Below are positions 22,473 to 35,240 of a DNA stretch of 64,000 nt, one piece after another (position 1 is the stretch's first letter; each line of letters starts with the position of its first letter). The notes under the pieces were generated by a model that was given only the letters and a program-made list of their open reading frames with translations, did no database searches and was not told the origin of the DNA. The stretch spans positions 186,001 through 250,000 of the forward strand of contig JBLWGC010000230.1 in NCBI GenBank assembly GCA_048772705.1. Direction: 5' to 3'. The position numbers and the translations under genes were made by a program. Source of the DNA: Leidyana gryllorum EB-2025a. Lineage: Eukaryota > Apicomplexa.

Positions 22473-23463
22473 ATGACTAATCAAGATGACTATGGTAGAG
22501 TAGCACTAGGTGGTGACGACTCTGGGAGTGACGAGGCATCTAAATTCAGAAAGCGGCGTCAGCACGCGCGAGATGGTCTGCCTGCAAAAAAGAAGGCGGC
22601 CAGCTCCTCATATTATGACGAACTCTATCCCCCACCAGCACCATCGGCCGCCGCCTCAGAGGTCAAAGAAGAACTTGAGGATCACTTAGAGGCCTTGGAA
22701 AGGCGTCATAAAGTCAAGAAAGAGAGAGAGGGTGACGAGGAGCGGGATTTCCGACGAGACCGTCGGTCTGGGCATTCCAAAGATGAGGGCGGCCCGCCAA
22801 AGAAACAGTTCAAGTCCCGAATCGATCTTATAAAGTTGGAGCCATCTGGGTTATTGGCTGCTGAAACTAACACGCGCAACGGCGTGGAACTCAAGCTGTC
22901 TCTGCCTCTAGAGGCCCGCAAACCCAGCAGAGCTTGGCGCCTAGTCGTCTTCAAGGACGCGGATGACGATAAACAGAGTGAGTCAGCGGAGTGGTGCCGT
23001 AATTATACGATTTTGCTCTTGCAGAAGTGGTACCCATCGATCGTCAGAAAATGTATATACTGGGAAAGGATGAAAGGGTCGCTGACATTCCCATAATGCA
23101 TCCCACTATCAGTGGGCAGCACGCAGCCATCGTACATAGACTCGCCAAAGGCGAAGTGCGGCCGTATATCATTGATCTGAACAGCACAAATGGAACGTTT
23201 CTCAACGGTGAACAGATCGAAAAGGAGCGTTTCTACGAACTAATGTGAGTGAAGTGACGCCAGCTCCTCCAACATTCCTGTATTGACATTGTCGCAGCTC
23301 GCAAGATGTCTTGAAATTCGCCAAATCTAGCAGAGATTATGTGGTAATGCCGTTGGACGTTGTGGAGGGTAAAAACGTTGCCCTGGAAGACATCTTGGAG
23401 AAACGTTTGAAAGAGGAAGAAGAACTTCGTGCCCGCAAGACCCGAGGTCGAAAATATTGGTAG
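22473..23463 (+). CDS. SNIP1: SNIP1/DAWDLE FHA-domain RNA-processing protein
   Basis: 296 residues in exons 22473-22977, 23025-23244 and 23298-23463; introns 47 and 53 nt. The N-terminal half is charged and disordered (KFRKRRQ, PAKKKA, RRSGHSKDE). The family signature LLAAETNTRNGVELKLSLP ... EARKPSRAWRLVVFK leads into the FHA domain: MYILGKDERVADIPI, HPTISGQHAAIV, VRPYIIDLNSTNGTFLNGE, YELISQDVLKFAKSSRDYV. The order and the LNSTNGTFLN loop match SNIP1 (human), DAWDLE (plants) and Pml1 (yeast RES complex). These proteins act in pre-mRNA retention, splicing and small-RNA processing. It starts 40 bp after the ATPase stop on the same strand. Confidence 0.92.
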
Positions 23464-23555
23464 TGGTTCTGGATCAAAGCGGGCGGGTAACTTCCAATCG
23501 ATATAAGGAGCACAGGTTGTGTAGCATTGAGCATCCAGTTCAGAAAGCTAGCTAA

Positions 23556-26122
23556 TCACACATTGCTTTCTGAGAACCTTGTTCGTTTCGGGCTTGCCAT
23601 TTCGCCTCCCCTCGGTGAGGCTTCGGAGATCAAGTGGACGAGTTCTGGTGATCTTTGGGTTTCGGCCACTGCAAGAGGCGTCAGTCCCATCATCTGGAAG
23701 CGAATGACAAAGGATGATGATGTGTGACAAATTGACTCACTGTGTCCCTGATCAAGGGATTAGCTCCCATCTCCAACAGTAATTTCACTAGTTCTTCATC
23801 CTTGCTTCTGGTAGCGTTAATCAGAGCGGTGTCTCCTTGCTGCAATCGAACATTTGGACACACACGTTTGGCAAACTTGGAGTGACTCACATGATCAAAG
23901 GTGTCCAATTCCGCGCCCGCGGCATGTAACCTTTGAAGAAGCCGTTTCTTCTTCTCAAAGTCCAGATATGTGTTCGATGCACATGCAGAGAACGGCGTGT
24001 AGTCATGCTGCACGGATGGTGATACATTGAGAATGAACATTTGAGCTTACGAAGTTGAGATCATTGGGATCGTAGCCTTGCTTCAGTAACGAATCCACAA
24101 TGTCCTCGTGCCCGTAGTAGGCAGCAAGATGGAGTGGAGAATTGTTGTATAACAAGTCGTAGACAGTATTGGGGGGATAAGTTGCCATGCCCAGCGAAAC
24201 ATTCGGACGATCACCTTGCTCAGCCGCCAACAAGAAGGCATCCTCAGTGATACGGCTACTACCGCCCGCAGCCACAGGAATTGGCTCGGGCTCTTTGGAT
24301 TGATCTCCTTTCAGACCATCCATAAGACGTCTTCGAGCCTTGTAGAAGCGAGTGATGAAGATCCAGCAAACGAAATTAAGGATTGCTAATCCCAAGAAAA
24401 TCCAAGCCAGAGCTCCCTGAGCCGCCAAGATGTGAAAACGGAGGAGAGTGCGGCATAACACTCACCAGGTCCCCTGCGACCATGTTGCAGGGTGCTTTTG
24501 CGGTGGTATCCAGGATGGAATGGAAGACCGGGCACTGGAAATCTTCAGCTGCGTTCGTTGAAGTGAAAGATCTGAGTTTGAAGGACAGTGTGACCCACCT
24601 TGAAACCGGGGTAGAATAGTTCTCTCGATGCCTGCAATTAGCGAGGGCATCTCGACGGGGGAGAGGCAACTGACAATGTCCTCGAACTGGGGGGGGGTGT
24701 TCTCAGAGCTGACCGAAGAAAAGTCATCAAATGGCAGTTCTTGAGCGAATTCGCGGAATTTCTTGAGGTTGGATGATTGTATCATCGATGGATTGTGGCG
24801 ACAAGTAGATTCAAAGCACACACTCTTTCCGCAGGAGGAAAATATGTCCTCCAGCTCCGCGCGGTCAATAGTGGCAGCCGCGGGTGGAACGAGCTCGTCA
24901 GGCCATGTTACGTCTCGTCCAGAGAAACAATCAGGCAATCGTTCATAACTCGTAAAACGCCAGATCCCTTCGTATTTCCACCAATTACCATTGTCCAATA
25001 AGTCGCGTTGCACAGCTCGACATAAATCCGAGGGGAAGTACAGGAAGGCGAACCCAACTCCAGAGGCCAATAATACTGCAACGATGAGATTACGTTTACG
25101 GTCAACGCGTTGATTACACAGGAGACAACTCGATGGTGGAGACGGGAGGAGACACGCCCTAGACGGCGTCTCCGTCTCCGGGGTCGAGCTCGACACCACC
25201 ACGGCAATCCACCACACACTACGAAAGATTGCTTACGAAGAGATCCCCAGAAACCGTAACCGAAGGTCAGGAATCCAGCGAAGTTGGTGCAGAATCCACC
25301 GGGCGGTTTGATCGGATTGGTATATTCTTCATAGGACCAGTAGTGGTAGAACACCAGAGGAGCGAAGACAAGACCAAGGAAAGATAAGGCCGAAACAATT
25401 ATTAAGGTCAGTGCAACTGCGAAGTATGCGGTTTCGTTGGTATGTAAGTGGTTAATTAGCGTAGTGAGGAAGTCCATGACGGTATCTACGCCGAATGCGA
25501 AAGCCGCGGGGCCCGACTGAGTGATGACCTCGAGACCCGGGAAGTCTGTAGTACCGAAGTAAACTGCGTCCACTCCTTGCGCCATTAGACATTTGGCCTT
25601 GTCCACATCTTGGAGGAAGAAGACGGAGTAGAGGATCGCCATTGCAACCAAAAATAAGGCAATGGGCCCCAAGGAGACCCCTGTCCACAGGGCACAACCA
25701 AGGTCCGTCCGAGGACGCTTCCAAGCAAAGGGACAACAGCGCCGGCGTAGCCACTTGAAACACATTAAGGGTAAGAAGAAGAAGACGACGATCAACAACC
25801 ACAAGATTGCCAAGCCAGCCATCACTTCACCCCAGAGGATGTATGTATGAGTTTCACCGCGACCAATGCCGTCGCGGTACAGCCATCGCAGATCGTTGAG
25901 GTATGTTACATCGCGTTGTCCCATAACCTTCTTAGCGAAAGAGTTGCTGGGTGCTACGAGCGAGATCGCCCGCAACAGCCCTTCGGCAACAACATTGCTC
26001 CGGTATTCGGCGGGTTCGTAAGCCCCCTCGCACGAATACACAGTTGCAAGTTGCTCGCGCGCCTCCACGCTTGCAGTAAACAACAGGAGAAGCCCCACTA
26101 AAAGGCTCCAGACTGTTCTCAT
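23556..26122 (-). CDS. Five-pass membrane protein with C-terminal ankyrin repeats (prominin-like topology)
   Basis: 721 residues, complement(23556-23693, 23741-23839, 23891-24007, 24051-24416, 24466-24548, 24599-25075, 25237-26122). There is a signal peptide (MRTVWSLLVGLLLLFTASVEA). Membrane helices follow near residues 110-135, 155-180, 245-275, 290-315 and 475-500, with two large lumenal loops; the second holds several Cys (CFSGRD, FSSCGKSVCFESTC, CPVFHS, APCN). After the last helix the cytosolic tail carries ankyrin repeats (NSPLHLAAYYGHEDIVDSLL, GDTALINATRSKDEELVKLL, MGLTPLAVAE). The topology resembles prominin or tweety proteins, but I cannot show homology. An ankyrin tail is not part of either family as I know it. 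One intron (25076-25236) is 161 nt. Confidence 0.75.
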
Positions 26123-26274
26123 TATGACTTCAGTGAGCCCAAAAGGAAGTGATAGAGATCCAAAAAATGTCGGCCTATGACCCAGTACACTAGAAAAGCA
26201 AGCAACCTGCCATCTCAACCCAAACAGAGCCTAGTAGTTTTTCCCAATTAAACTGCGTGTCTTCTTGCCTGCCC

Positions 26275-29200
26275 ATGCTGCCATTCATTCTAGCTGCGGT
26301 GGCTCTCGCCGCTCCACAAGTACGCTGTCGCACACACACTCACCCAGAGACGTGTTCAGGCAAACATCCTCACGGCCCGCATCGAGTCCACAGGCGCTGC
26401 TGCAACGGCCTTGTCCGGCCTCTCTAGCACGGTAGAAGAGCGGCTCGACAGCTACGATGTCTTCCGTTTGCATAGTGTTAGCGACGAACCCGTTTGGGTG
26501 AGCTAGCCAGACAGACAGACTGCTTTTCATTCTCGCAGATAGAGTTTGAGGTCCCAGAGATCAAGGTCCGACCAACCTACAAGACTTCTTCTTTCCACGC
26601 CGAATCTGCCACTAGTTCGACCACATCGTCCCCGACCACCTATTCGTCGGCGCATTCCACTTCAACACTTCGCTCTGATGACTCTCAACCGCCTGTAACA
26701 GCTCCCACGGTCGACCCGGACGATGCGAACGACTATACGGAGCCGGAGCTGACTACTGAGTTTGAGGACGAAGACGAAGAAGAGCCACCCGTACGGATCC
26801 AACCACCTCCGATAGAATCCACCGAGCCTTCGTATGCGGACAAGGGGGTTTTGGAAGAGGAGGCAGAAGGACAGGAGGATGACGGAGACTTTGACATCGA
26901 ACCGGTCGCAATCCCCGAGAGATCATCCGGACGCCGAATTGTTCACTTCGACCCGTTCCCCGGAGGGTCCACTTTTGCTGCGCTTTCTCCCGCGATGCGG
27001 AGCTTGAAGACCGGCTCTTCTACAGATCACAAGCTACTGCAAGCCGCAGCAGCAGCTCACGCAAAACCCTCCAAAGGCCGGAGTCCGCATCGACGGAATG
27101 GGTCAGCGGAGTCTTTCGATGAACGGCCAGATGGGTATGCGTTCGACGCAAGCGCCTTTCGACGGGCGACAGAGCTCAAAGGATATGTCAGGGCCTCGGC
27201 TGCACATCGTACTATGCTGGCTGCTCCCTACATACTCGCAAACAAAATCCGACAAGACAAAACCCACAGACTGATCGTCAAAATGAAGGAGTCTGGAGGA
27301 GTGCCTTCTGATCGCAATATGAGAGTGCTTCGCTCCCTTCCTTCTTCCTCCTCCCCCGCCGTCCGCAACACTACCATACTGAGAGAGCTTCCCTACTTGA
27401 TGGTTGACTTTTGGCCGGATTCCGATCATCAGGCGTGGGCTTCGGTTGCCCGAGAGATCTTGTTGGATCGTAACGTTGAATATGTCGAGGCGGACACTGC
27501 CGTCAATCTCCAATATCCCGTTTCGCAAATGGCAGCGTCGAACGACGAAGGCTCCAAGCAGACAGGGCGGAGCTCAGGCGAAAAGTGCCAAGAACTCGCC
27601 ACTGATAAAGCTGCCCTTGAGCATTCGGAGGGAAACCCCAGTGAACCCTCAAGTAGGCTCGTAACATTTGCATCACCGCCTTTTTGCCGCAGAGATCGCC
27701 AGCTTCAGGGACCCTATCGTGATTTCGGAAACCGAACGATTGGTCGAACGGCCAAATGACCCTCTTTGGCCTCTGCAATGGTATCTGCCCTGGGCGAATA
27801 CACACAAAGCCTGGCGGACTCATCGAGGCGACGAAGAAGGGGCGTTTCGACCGATTGTGTGTGTCGTAGACACAGGAATAGACTATACGCACCCCGATCT
27901 GCAACAGAATCTATGGGTCAATGAAGCTGAGCTAAATGGCAAGCCCGGTGTGGACGATGATGGTGAGCGGCGAGTGATGTCAGTCAGCATTGATTATTTG
28001 GATCGATAGGCAATGGATACATTGACGACATATATGGGATTAACGCAATGCTCGAAACTGGCGACCCAATGGACGACAATAGTCACGGAACTCACTGCTC
28101 AGGAGTTGTGGGGGCAGTGGGGGATAACAAAATCGGGATTGTGGGCGTCAATCGGAATGCCCTTTTGATGGGCTGCAAATTCCTTGGGTCGGATGGCGGG
28201 GTGAGCAGGGGTAGCGCGCGCGAGAATATGTTGTTTTTAGGGTGCTGTCTCCAATGCTGTCAAGTGCATTGACTATGCCATTCGGATGGGAGTGCACGTT
28301 CTCTCTAACAGCTGGGGAGGCGGTGGTTCCCGATCACTGCGGGAGTCTGTGAGTCGAAGTCAAAAGAAGGGTTTGGTTTTCGTGGCTGCAGCAGGGAACT
28401 TGTATCAGAACAACGATGTGGTTCCAACATACCCTGCGAACTATGACGCTGACAATATAATAAGTGTGGCCAGTGTGGACCAGCGAGGACTATCTCCGTT
28501 TTCTAACTACGGTATCCGAACAGTTCATGTGGCAGCACCAGGCAGTTCCATCTTATCGACCGTGAAGAACGAGAGTTACGCTACTTTGAGTGGAACCTCC
28601 ATGGCCTGTCCAGCAGTTGCGGGGTTAGCGTCTCTGATCAAGTCGGCCAGTCCGGATTTGGGTTACCGAGAGATCAAGGAGGCCATCCGGTTATCAGCGA
28701 GACCCTTTGCAAACTTGAAGAATATGCTGAGTTGGGGCGGAGTGGTGGACCATGAGAAGGCTTTAGAGATTGTCGGAGGACCAGGCTGGTATCGGCCTAT
28801 ACCGTCGTGGAGTTATTTCTTCAAACCAATGAGGTTGGAACCCGGACAAGAGCTGAAAATACCTTTCGCTTTCTTCGGTTTGGAACGAGGACAGTACACA
28901 TCAAACTTTACCGTGATTGCGACAACAATATCGAGCCGAGATGTACAAACCGTGACGGTTCCTGTAACGCTGAATGTTGAAGTTTACCCCCGACTGAATA
29001 TGACACCTATCCCTCATCAACTGGTTATCCCGAGCTTGCGGAATCAAGTCAGTCTGCCTGTGCGTATTCCGTTGAAGAACAGAGGAAGTGGCACTGTGAA
29101 AGTGCAAGTGAGCACTACTGATCACGACCCGGAATCTCATCCGTCGTCTCTCATTATGGATGTGGCCAACAACACTGTCTTCAATGTGACTGTGGAAGAA

Positions 29201-30668
29201 AGTTCCAGTTTCTCACTACAATGTGCTATGGGGAAGGAGGTCAAAGACAGCTATCATCACGTGGAGCTCACCATCACCGAGGGCCCCCCACACTCTCCAC
29301 CACGCAAGCATCAGATCGAAGCTGTTTGTCGCTCTTACTCTGTCACACCGGTCCCCTCGAGACTCATCAGTGGTCAGTCCACGTCCAACGTTTCTTCGGC
29401 CGCCCAATCGACCTCGGCCACCTCTTCCGTCGCCCCAGCAGAAATGCCCAACGCCGGAGACACACTTCGGGGAGCTCCAGTGCGTCTCGTTGAACCCACT
29501 CTCCTGCCAACAGCAAACGAGACTGTGGCCGGTCGTCCCCGCGACCGGTCGGTGCGCAGCTCCTTTGTGCTGAGTGTTATGCGCGACGAGATGCCCAAAG
29601 CAATGAGTCACGGACGAGTCAACGTATTGGGCCAATTTATTCCACAGGATACAGATCTGCTGACACAAAGCCGTGGCAAAGAGTATAAGCCACGGGTATG
29701 GATTAGCCGCCACTTTAAGTATGTCGATGTCACCCGTCTGGCGACGGGGGTCTGTGAGGCTCAAGACGAGGATCTGATGCCCTCGTCTCAACCAGATCTC
29801 CTGGAGTTAGAGCTGAACCGTCCGTTTCCCGGATGGAAGTTAACAGAGTTAGCGGCACTGAGACGAGCCGACGACGGGCGACAGAGCTATGCCCTAAGCG
29901 TTTTCAATGCCACCTTCTTCGGGGAGAGACAGGACCAGATTCATGTCTCGCCCAATGGGTTCTTCGCCTTTGATCTATGGGAACACGCACACGACTGGAA
30001 TCCAACACTGAGTTCTGAAGAGTCTCCGAACGGAGTGGTGGCTCCCCTGTGGATGGATTTGGTGGTGGGGAGCAGTGCTCACTCGGGAGTGTTTGTGTTG
30101 GAGACGCCAGATTTCCTGATAGTGCAGTGGCAAGGACTTACAGCATACACCGATTCTCCCCGAGGAGATTACAGTTTCCAGGCGATTATGTTGGCAACAG
30201 GCGACATTATCTTCGCTTACAAAGAGATTCAGAATCTAGAAAACGCTCAGGTGAATTGGGATGTTGGGTGATGGGAGTCGAGCTCATATATATATATATA
30301 TGTGATTTTATGTTCAGATCGGCCTCAAAAGTATTGATGCACAGTATCGGAGGAAGGCACCGAATCACAAGCTTTCCATCGCAGCTTTGATGGCAGGAAA
30401 CATAGTGTATTCGCCGACGAGTTTATCTTTGCCGAGTGTGAACTTGACGTCTCCATTTGCTTTTGAAGCTACTCAAGCTTCATATGACTTGGGAGACATA
30501 GATCAATCAACGCCGATCAAAGAGTTTTCTTGTGCTCACGAAGCTGGGATCAGTGGCGAAATTCGGATATTGATGGCTAATCCTGTGACACACGAGTTGG
30601 CTCCGTTGACTATTCAAGTGTCTCCCGAGTTTTCCACCAGGGCGCATCACGCTCATCTGGACACATAG
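26275..30668 (+). CDS. Large secreted subtilisin-like serine protease (S8)
   Basis: 1368 residues in exons 26275-26319, 26360-26497, 26539-27640, 27693-27962, 28010-28200, 28241-30250 and 30318-30668. A signal peptide (MLPFILAAVALAAPQ) and a long acidic Ser/Thr/Pro region precede an I9-like propeptide (HRLIVKMKESGG ... VEYVEADTAV). The triad is complete: Asp in VCVVDTGIDYTHPDL, His in NSHGTHCSGVVGAVGDN, Ser in GTSMACPAVAGLASLI, with the oxyanion Asn in AAAGN. After the catalytic domain come a beta-rich region (about 720-820), a Ser-rich linker, and a domain (about 990-1200) with VSPNGFFAFD and VVAPLWMDLVVG, recalling extracellular adhesion modules. The donor of the third intron has two candidates (27641 preferred). 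Secreted serine proteases are typical of perkinsids. Confidence 0.92.
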
Positions 30669-31295
30669 CGGGTCCTTCTTCTTCTCCTGTCGACGGTTCA
30701 GCTCCATCAACACAAAGTCCCTGATCGAAGTCCCAATGGCACGGGAGAGGTTCGTAACCCTCTCGGGGGTTATAGCCCAGCTCATGGCGGCAGTCGAAGC
30801 AGGTCTTCCGCAGAGCACAAGGAGCTTGCGCTGGAGACTTCACCTGCCAAGAACGTATGCTCGAATAGTGTCAATCAAAAACCATACCAAGATCCACCCT
30901 TTGGGGCAAGTTAGTCCCAACTCTGTACACCAACCTGCGTCCCAGTCGGCATCGGGTGGCATGCACCACCCAACGCATCCAGTGTCAGGTGCCTTGCGGC
31001 TCCAGATTATCGCCGCCATGTCCAAACATTGGATCGGGGTGAAGTTGCGACACGCCAATCCATGTACCTGAGCCACCACTTTCTCACCCAATGGGCATCT
31101 TGCCACATCTCTCTCGATACATTGGCGAGACTCCGGACACCATCCACCACACTTCACTGGGGAATTCCAGCTTTGATAGGAGTTCAGAGGTGAGACAAAC
31201 AGACAACTATTGCGATCACGCCGATTGCAACCAGTGTCAAGCACTGCAGATCGCGCAACACTGCCCAACAGCAGTATCCCGGCAAAGATTCTCAT
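30610..31295 (-). CDS. Cys-rich secreted protein overlapping the subtilase 3' end
   Basis: 213 residues, complement(30610-30843, 30888-31295); the 44-nt intron starts GTATGG. The signal peptide is MRIFAGILLLGSVARSA. The mature part has about 20 Cys in short spacings (CGGWCPESRQCIERDVARC, GCVGWCMPPDADWDAGWC, CALRKTCFDCRHELG). No family recognised; the C-x3-W-C pattern recalls other extracellular alveolate Cys-rich modules. Its last 59 bp of coding sequence are antisense to the last 59 bp of the subtilase coding sequence. Either frame could end earlier if a 3' intron exists. An extracellular location is inferred from the signal peptide and Cys content. Confidence 0.7.
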
Positions 31296-31418
31296 CTCAC
31301 TGGCCTTAGACGAGCTTGAGCCTGACTTCCTGAGTTACCTTGCAAAAAATTTACCTCCCTCATCAGCTCCACTCCTCTACCGTCATCTTTCTCATGTTCA
31401 TCCTAACTGTACACTGGC

Positions 31419-34400
31419 TTACTCAAAAGCAGGTTTGCCTATGACATTCGCGCCGCTCGCTGTCGTCGTAACCACATCCATAGACACTCTCGGCGACTCT
31501 GTCGAAGGAGTAGCCACCCCTTTGTTCTCCCGAGGTGGCAGCCCAGGGGGACCACAGCACTGTAACAGACTCAACGCCAAAAACGTCCCGGCAACGGCTG
31601 CAATGAACACCCGCTGCCCCAACGAATAGTGACTCGCACTCGAGGGAGGAGGTACCACCTACGTGCACAAAACAAACAGATCGATCATCACTCATCTGCC
31701 CCTAGACACTTACCGATCGCGAGCACACCGCTTTTTCAACGAATTGGAGAAGGGCTCGAATTTGATCATCGCGGTCTCTCTCGCTCTCTTTCAGATCCCC
31801 GGACCGCAGTCGTGTTAACGTACAATTGTACTCTACTGACCGATCTGCCGTGTAAGCCTTGAATGTATGCCCCGGACCGCAACCAAACGGTGAGTGTGAC
31901 GCAGACACTGCGAATGTGCTGCAACAAAAACTCTCAGCATAAACCTTAATGACTCACCGCGATGCGAATGGATTGAGGAATGTTCGTGGTTGATGGTGCG
32001 CTCGGAGTTGTTTGGCGCAATCTTGGTGACTCTGTCAGCACGTTCCATTACATTTCGTGTCAAACATTCTCTCACATCGATATACAGCGGCACGTCCTTC
32101 TGGAGGTCTGGGAAGCACAGAGTTCCCGATATCGACCAGTGACTGCCAGACGTTTCGTGGGGGATCGCTACAAAGTATCCCATAGAGGCCACCAGCGCAT
32201 CCAGTGCGACATCGTCAGCTACTCCGGGTGGCGCACTTTCGCCCAGACGACGAGTCAGACGCAGTTGAGAGGGCGACAACAGATGCAGGGCCTTTCCAGG
32301 TGGGAAAACGCATACATAGGGTAGGGGCATTTCGGTCACTTCATGTTTCGTCTGAACAATTGTGAAGATATCAATCTTCTCCCCACCCTCAACTTACTCT
32401 GACCGTCGCCAGCGGCGCCTGCGCGATCAATTTGTGACTCCCTGCGAGGTGATTACACAAAGGTCCCCAGATTTTGAGCTCACGTTTGTGGGCGGGCCCA
32501 AACTCGGCAAAGGCATTCAAAACTCGGCCGCGTAACTCTTGGAGGGGTATCGAAATATCAGACTCAAATACGCCATCTTGTACGGGGAAAGTCCCAAGCG
32601 GCTCAGTTTCGTCCGCTCGGCCTCCCCGTTTGGCGGACCAAAGGCTCCGTCGTACCACGACGGATACATTGAAGGGCTCACCATTATCCTTCTAAGAGCG
32701 GAGATACGTTGCAGTTTCAAAGGTCGATCGGTTTGTTACCTCAACCGTCGAGCAGCCAACACAGCGCAGCGTGCACTTGGCGGGCTGAAATCCGAGTGGA
32801 TTGGGTACACATAATACGTCAGCGCTGCCGACCGCGACTTGAGAACGCACTTTCGGGCGCGAAGTCCGTTTTACATAAATGGGTAAATTCGCCACCAATT
32901 TGACATCCTCGGATAAGTATCCGATCGGTTGTCGGGGGAAGAACCTGTAGCGAACGAGCAGAGCAGACTGTCCAAACAAAATCACTTGCGTCCATCGCTC
33001 ACTGTTCCCGGTGAGAGAGTATCCGACTGCCATCCCACCCGGCAACGCGGTGGGCTTCTGTGGTGCGCGACCGTACCAGATGTGATACGGGCGGTCTGAG
33101 TGGATCTGGATTCTTCTGCTCAGCCCAGTCCTGGTCGAAGGTGGCGGCGACTCTCAACGTGCCTCTCTTGTGAGAGGTGGGTAGAATCACATGAATTCCT
33201 GACTGAGGTATGGCACATAAGCCGTCTCTGGCGACGTACTTACCCCGTGGCGGTAGGCCATCAATACCACTCAATCCGCCGCATCGTCCCCTTTTGGGCA
33301 ATCGATACAGCACTGGAACACACGCATTTCAAAGGGGACTGTCTGTCTGTCTCACCTTCGGAGCCGCTGCCAGTGTCAAGCAGAACCTGCAGGGTGCTGA
33401 TCCTCTCCATGCACGATGTCAGCGCGCAGAACTTACTCGAGGACCTCGCAACCCAAGGGGAAAATGGTCAGTTCAGTCGAAGCTTCTCCATTTAACTCTA
33501 TATCGAAGCAGAATGTGTGATGCCAACTAGTTAGCACTCACCGAGATTCGCGTAAGTAGTGGAGGCTCTCAGGGCTGCCGCCGCATCCTCACGAGTGACA
33601 TTAGTTTCACTCAGCGGCTGAACAACAACGTCCTCGATCTCCGCCTCCGACGTTCTCATCATGATGACCAGCTCCGGGCGGAGCATTTCGAGATACTTCA
33701 CGATCAATCGAAGATTACGGGCCACATGACCATCGAGACTGCCACTGCGTGGACGGGAAGGACACAAACTCTGTCTTACATGTCCATTCGCTCAACATCT
33801 TCGGATGATCCATATGCCGATTTCGGCACGTTCTTGGCATCGTCTGTCTCAACTAGCATTAAAGGGAACATTAGATGAGGATCCGGAAAAGCTTTAGTCT
33901 TCGGAGGGGGGCTTTGCAACGTTCGGTTGCAGGGCTGAGGTGACAAACATCGTGCTCGCCCTCATCACTCCACCGACGTACCCCTATTGGATCTGGAGAA
34001 GGTTCCCAACCCCCTCCGTAAGCCCAGTCTTCAGGGCCGCCTCGCACCGGGTACACCAAATCGCTCGTGGCTCCGATAGGATAGAACCAATACAACGGAT
34101 CTGTTCCATTGTATTGGTACAGAGCCTCTTCGGCCTCTGTGACTCGTTGTGTAGCATCCTTGGCATGCAGGTGTTTGGCGTCCTCGGCAGCAACCGTTGA
34201 AGCCGCTTGTGCGTACATCCCAGCAGCCCGTTGTATAATGCGAGCCAACGATCTCTGTGCAAGTACCACCAAAATCAATGTATACTCCGTTCAACACCAT
34301 CTTCTTACGAAGGCCTCTTCGTCAGGAGCTTCGGTACTCTTGCTTTTCTCCTCCTGGTGATCCTTCCGAACGTGGTTTACAGATCCCCACGGATATGTGA

Positions 34401-35205
34401 GGGAGCGCATCCCCCCGTGAAATGTGATACCTCCATGGAAGAGCTTTTTATGGAGGGCAGCGTCGATTATGCGCGCCTGTGTGACATCACACATCCAATG
34501 GATCTGCACAAACTCGGCCTTACAGTGTTCGTCTGGAAGCACTTCGAATTGGTGTACGGGAAGTCTCTGTTTGGATCCAAGTCCATATCCGTCTACGGGA
34601 GGAGTGATGAGGACATTTGCCAGGGAGACACGGCACACACGATGTGTCGAACACACAGCCAACAATGCAATGCAGCCAGATATCATCGACAGAGTGTGCA
34701 GCTCAGTCACCCGTTTGTCAAATGAGTAACCTTGGGCGTTCGCGAACGGGATCATCCACAAGTCGCGCCGGGAGAAAAGCCATTCAAAATAGGGCTCCCC
34801 CGCTTGGAGCTTATCGAGGAGGTATCTGGCGGTCTCCAGCGTGAGCACTGGTCCCAATCGTTCGTCGCCATGAACTGCCCCAGAGACAAAAAGTGCAGGC
34901 CTCTCCAACGGTGCTTCAACATTCTTGGTGAGGTTGCTGGTGACCTTGAGGATATACGATAAACAAGGCCTGGGTGAGATGAGCTGACTTTGTGCAGCCA
35001 TTAGGGTCCCTTACTGCCCGGCCGCACAATTCCAGCCCGGTATGAGGTCAACACCTTCCAGAGCATCATCCACCGATAAACCTTTGCCTTGATGCGACTT
35101 GTTTAAGCTACCGATATCCTCCAGCAACTCTGCATAGTCACGAGGGGCAAATTCCCGGCCACTTGCCGCCAGTACGGCAATCCACCACCACCGCACTTGG
35201 AGCAT
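31419..35205 (-). CDS. Membrane-anchored zinc carboxypeptidase (M14)
   Basis: 1014 residues in 16 exons, complement(31419-31658, 31714-31907, 31958-32351, 32398-32691, 32740-33057, 33089-33198, 33244-33312, 33356-33402, 33437-33497, 33542-33744, 33780-33934, 33982-34254, 34309-34476, 34524-34592, 34711-34969, 35015-35205). Signal peptide, then the M14 core: SGAVHGDERLGP (HxxE zinc ligands), DMDLDPNRDFPYTNSKCF, ITFHGGMRSLTYPWG (third His ligand), GGPEDWAYGGGWE, and LMLVETDDAKN (catalytic Glu). The long C-terminal region has GHVARNLRL and beta-rich segments, then a membrane helix (RVFIAAVAGTFLALSLL) and a Thr/Ser-rich tail. It should trim C-terminal residues in the secretory route or at the surface. 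The 33058-33088 intron is only 31 nt. Confidence 0.85.
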
Positions 35206-35240
35206 AACCCAAATTCTTTCAGCATGTCGGTGACCAGAGC

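Noticed and set aside
24462-25217. Single 251-residue minus-strand protein
   Set aside because: Its first part is an intron of the five-pass membrane protein (25076-25236); the rest is one exon of that gene.
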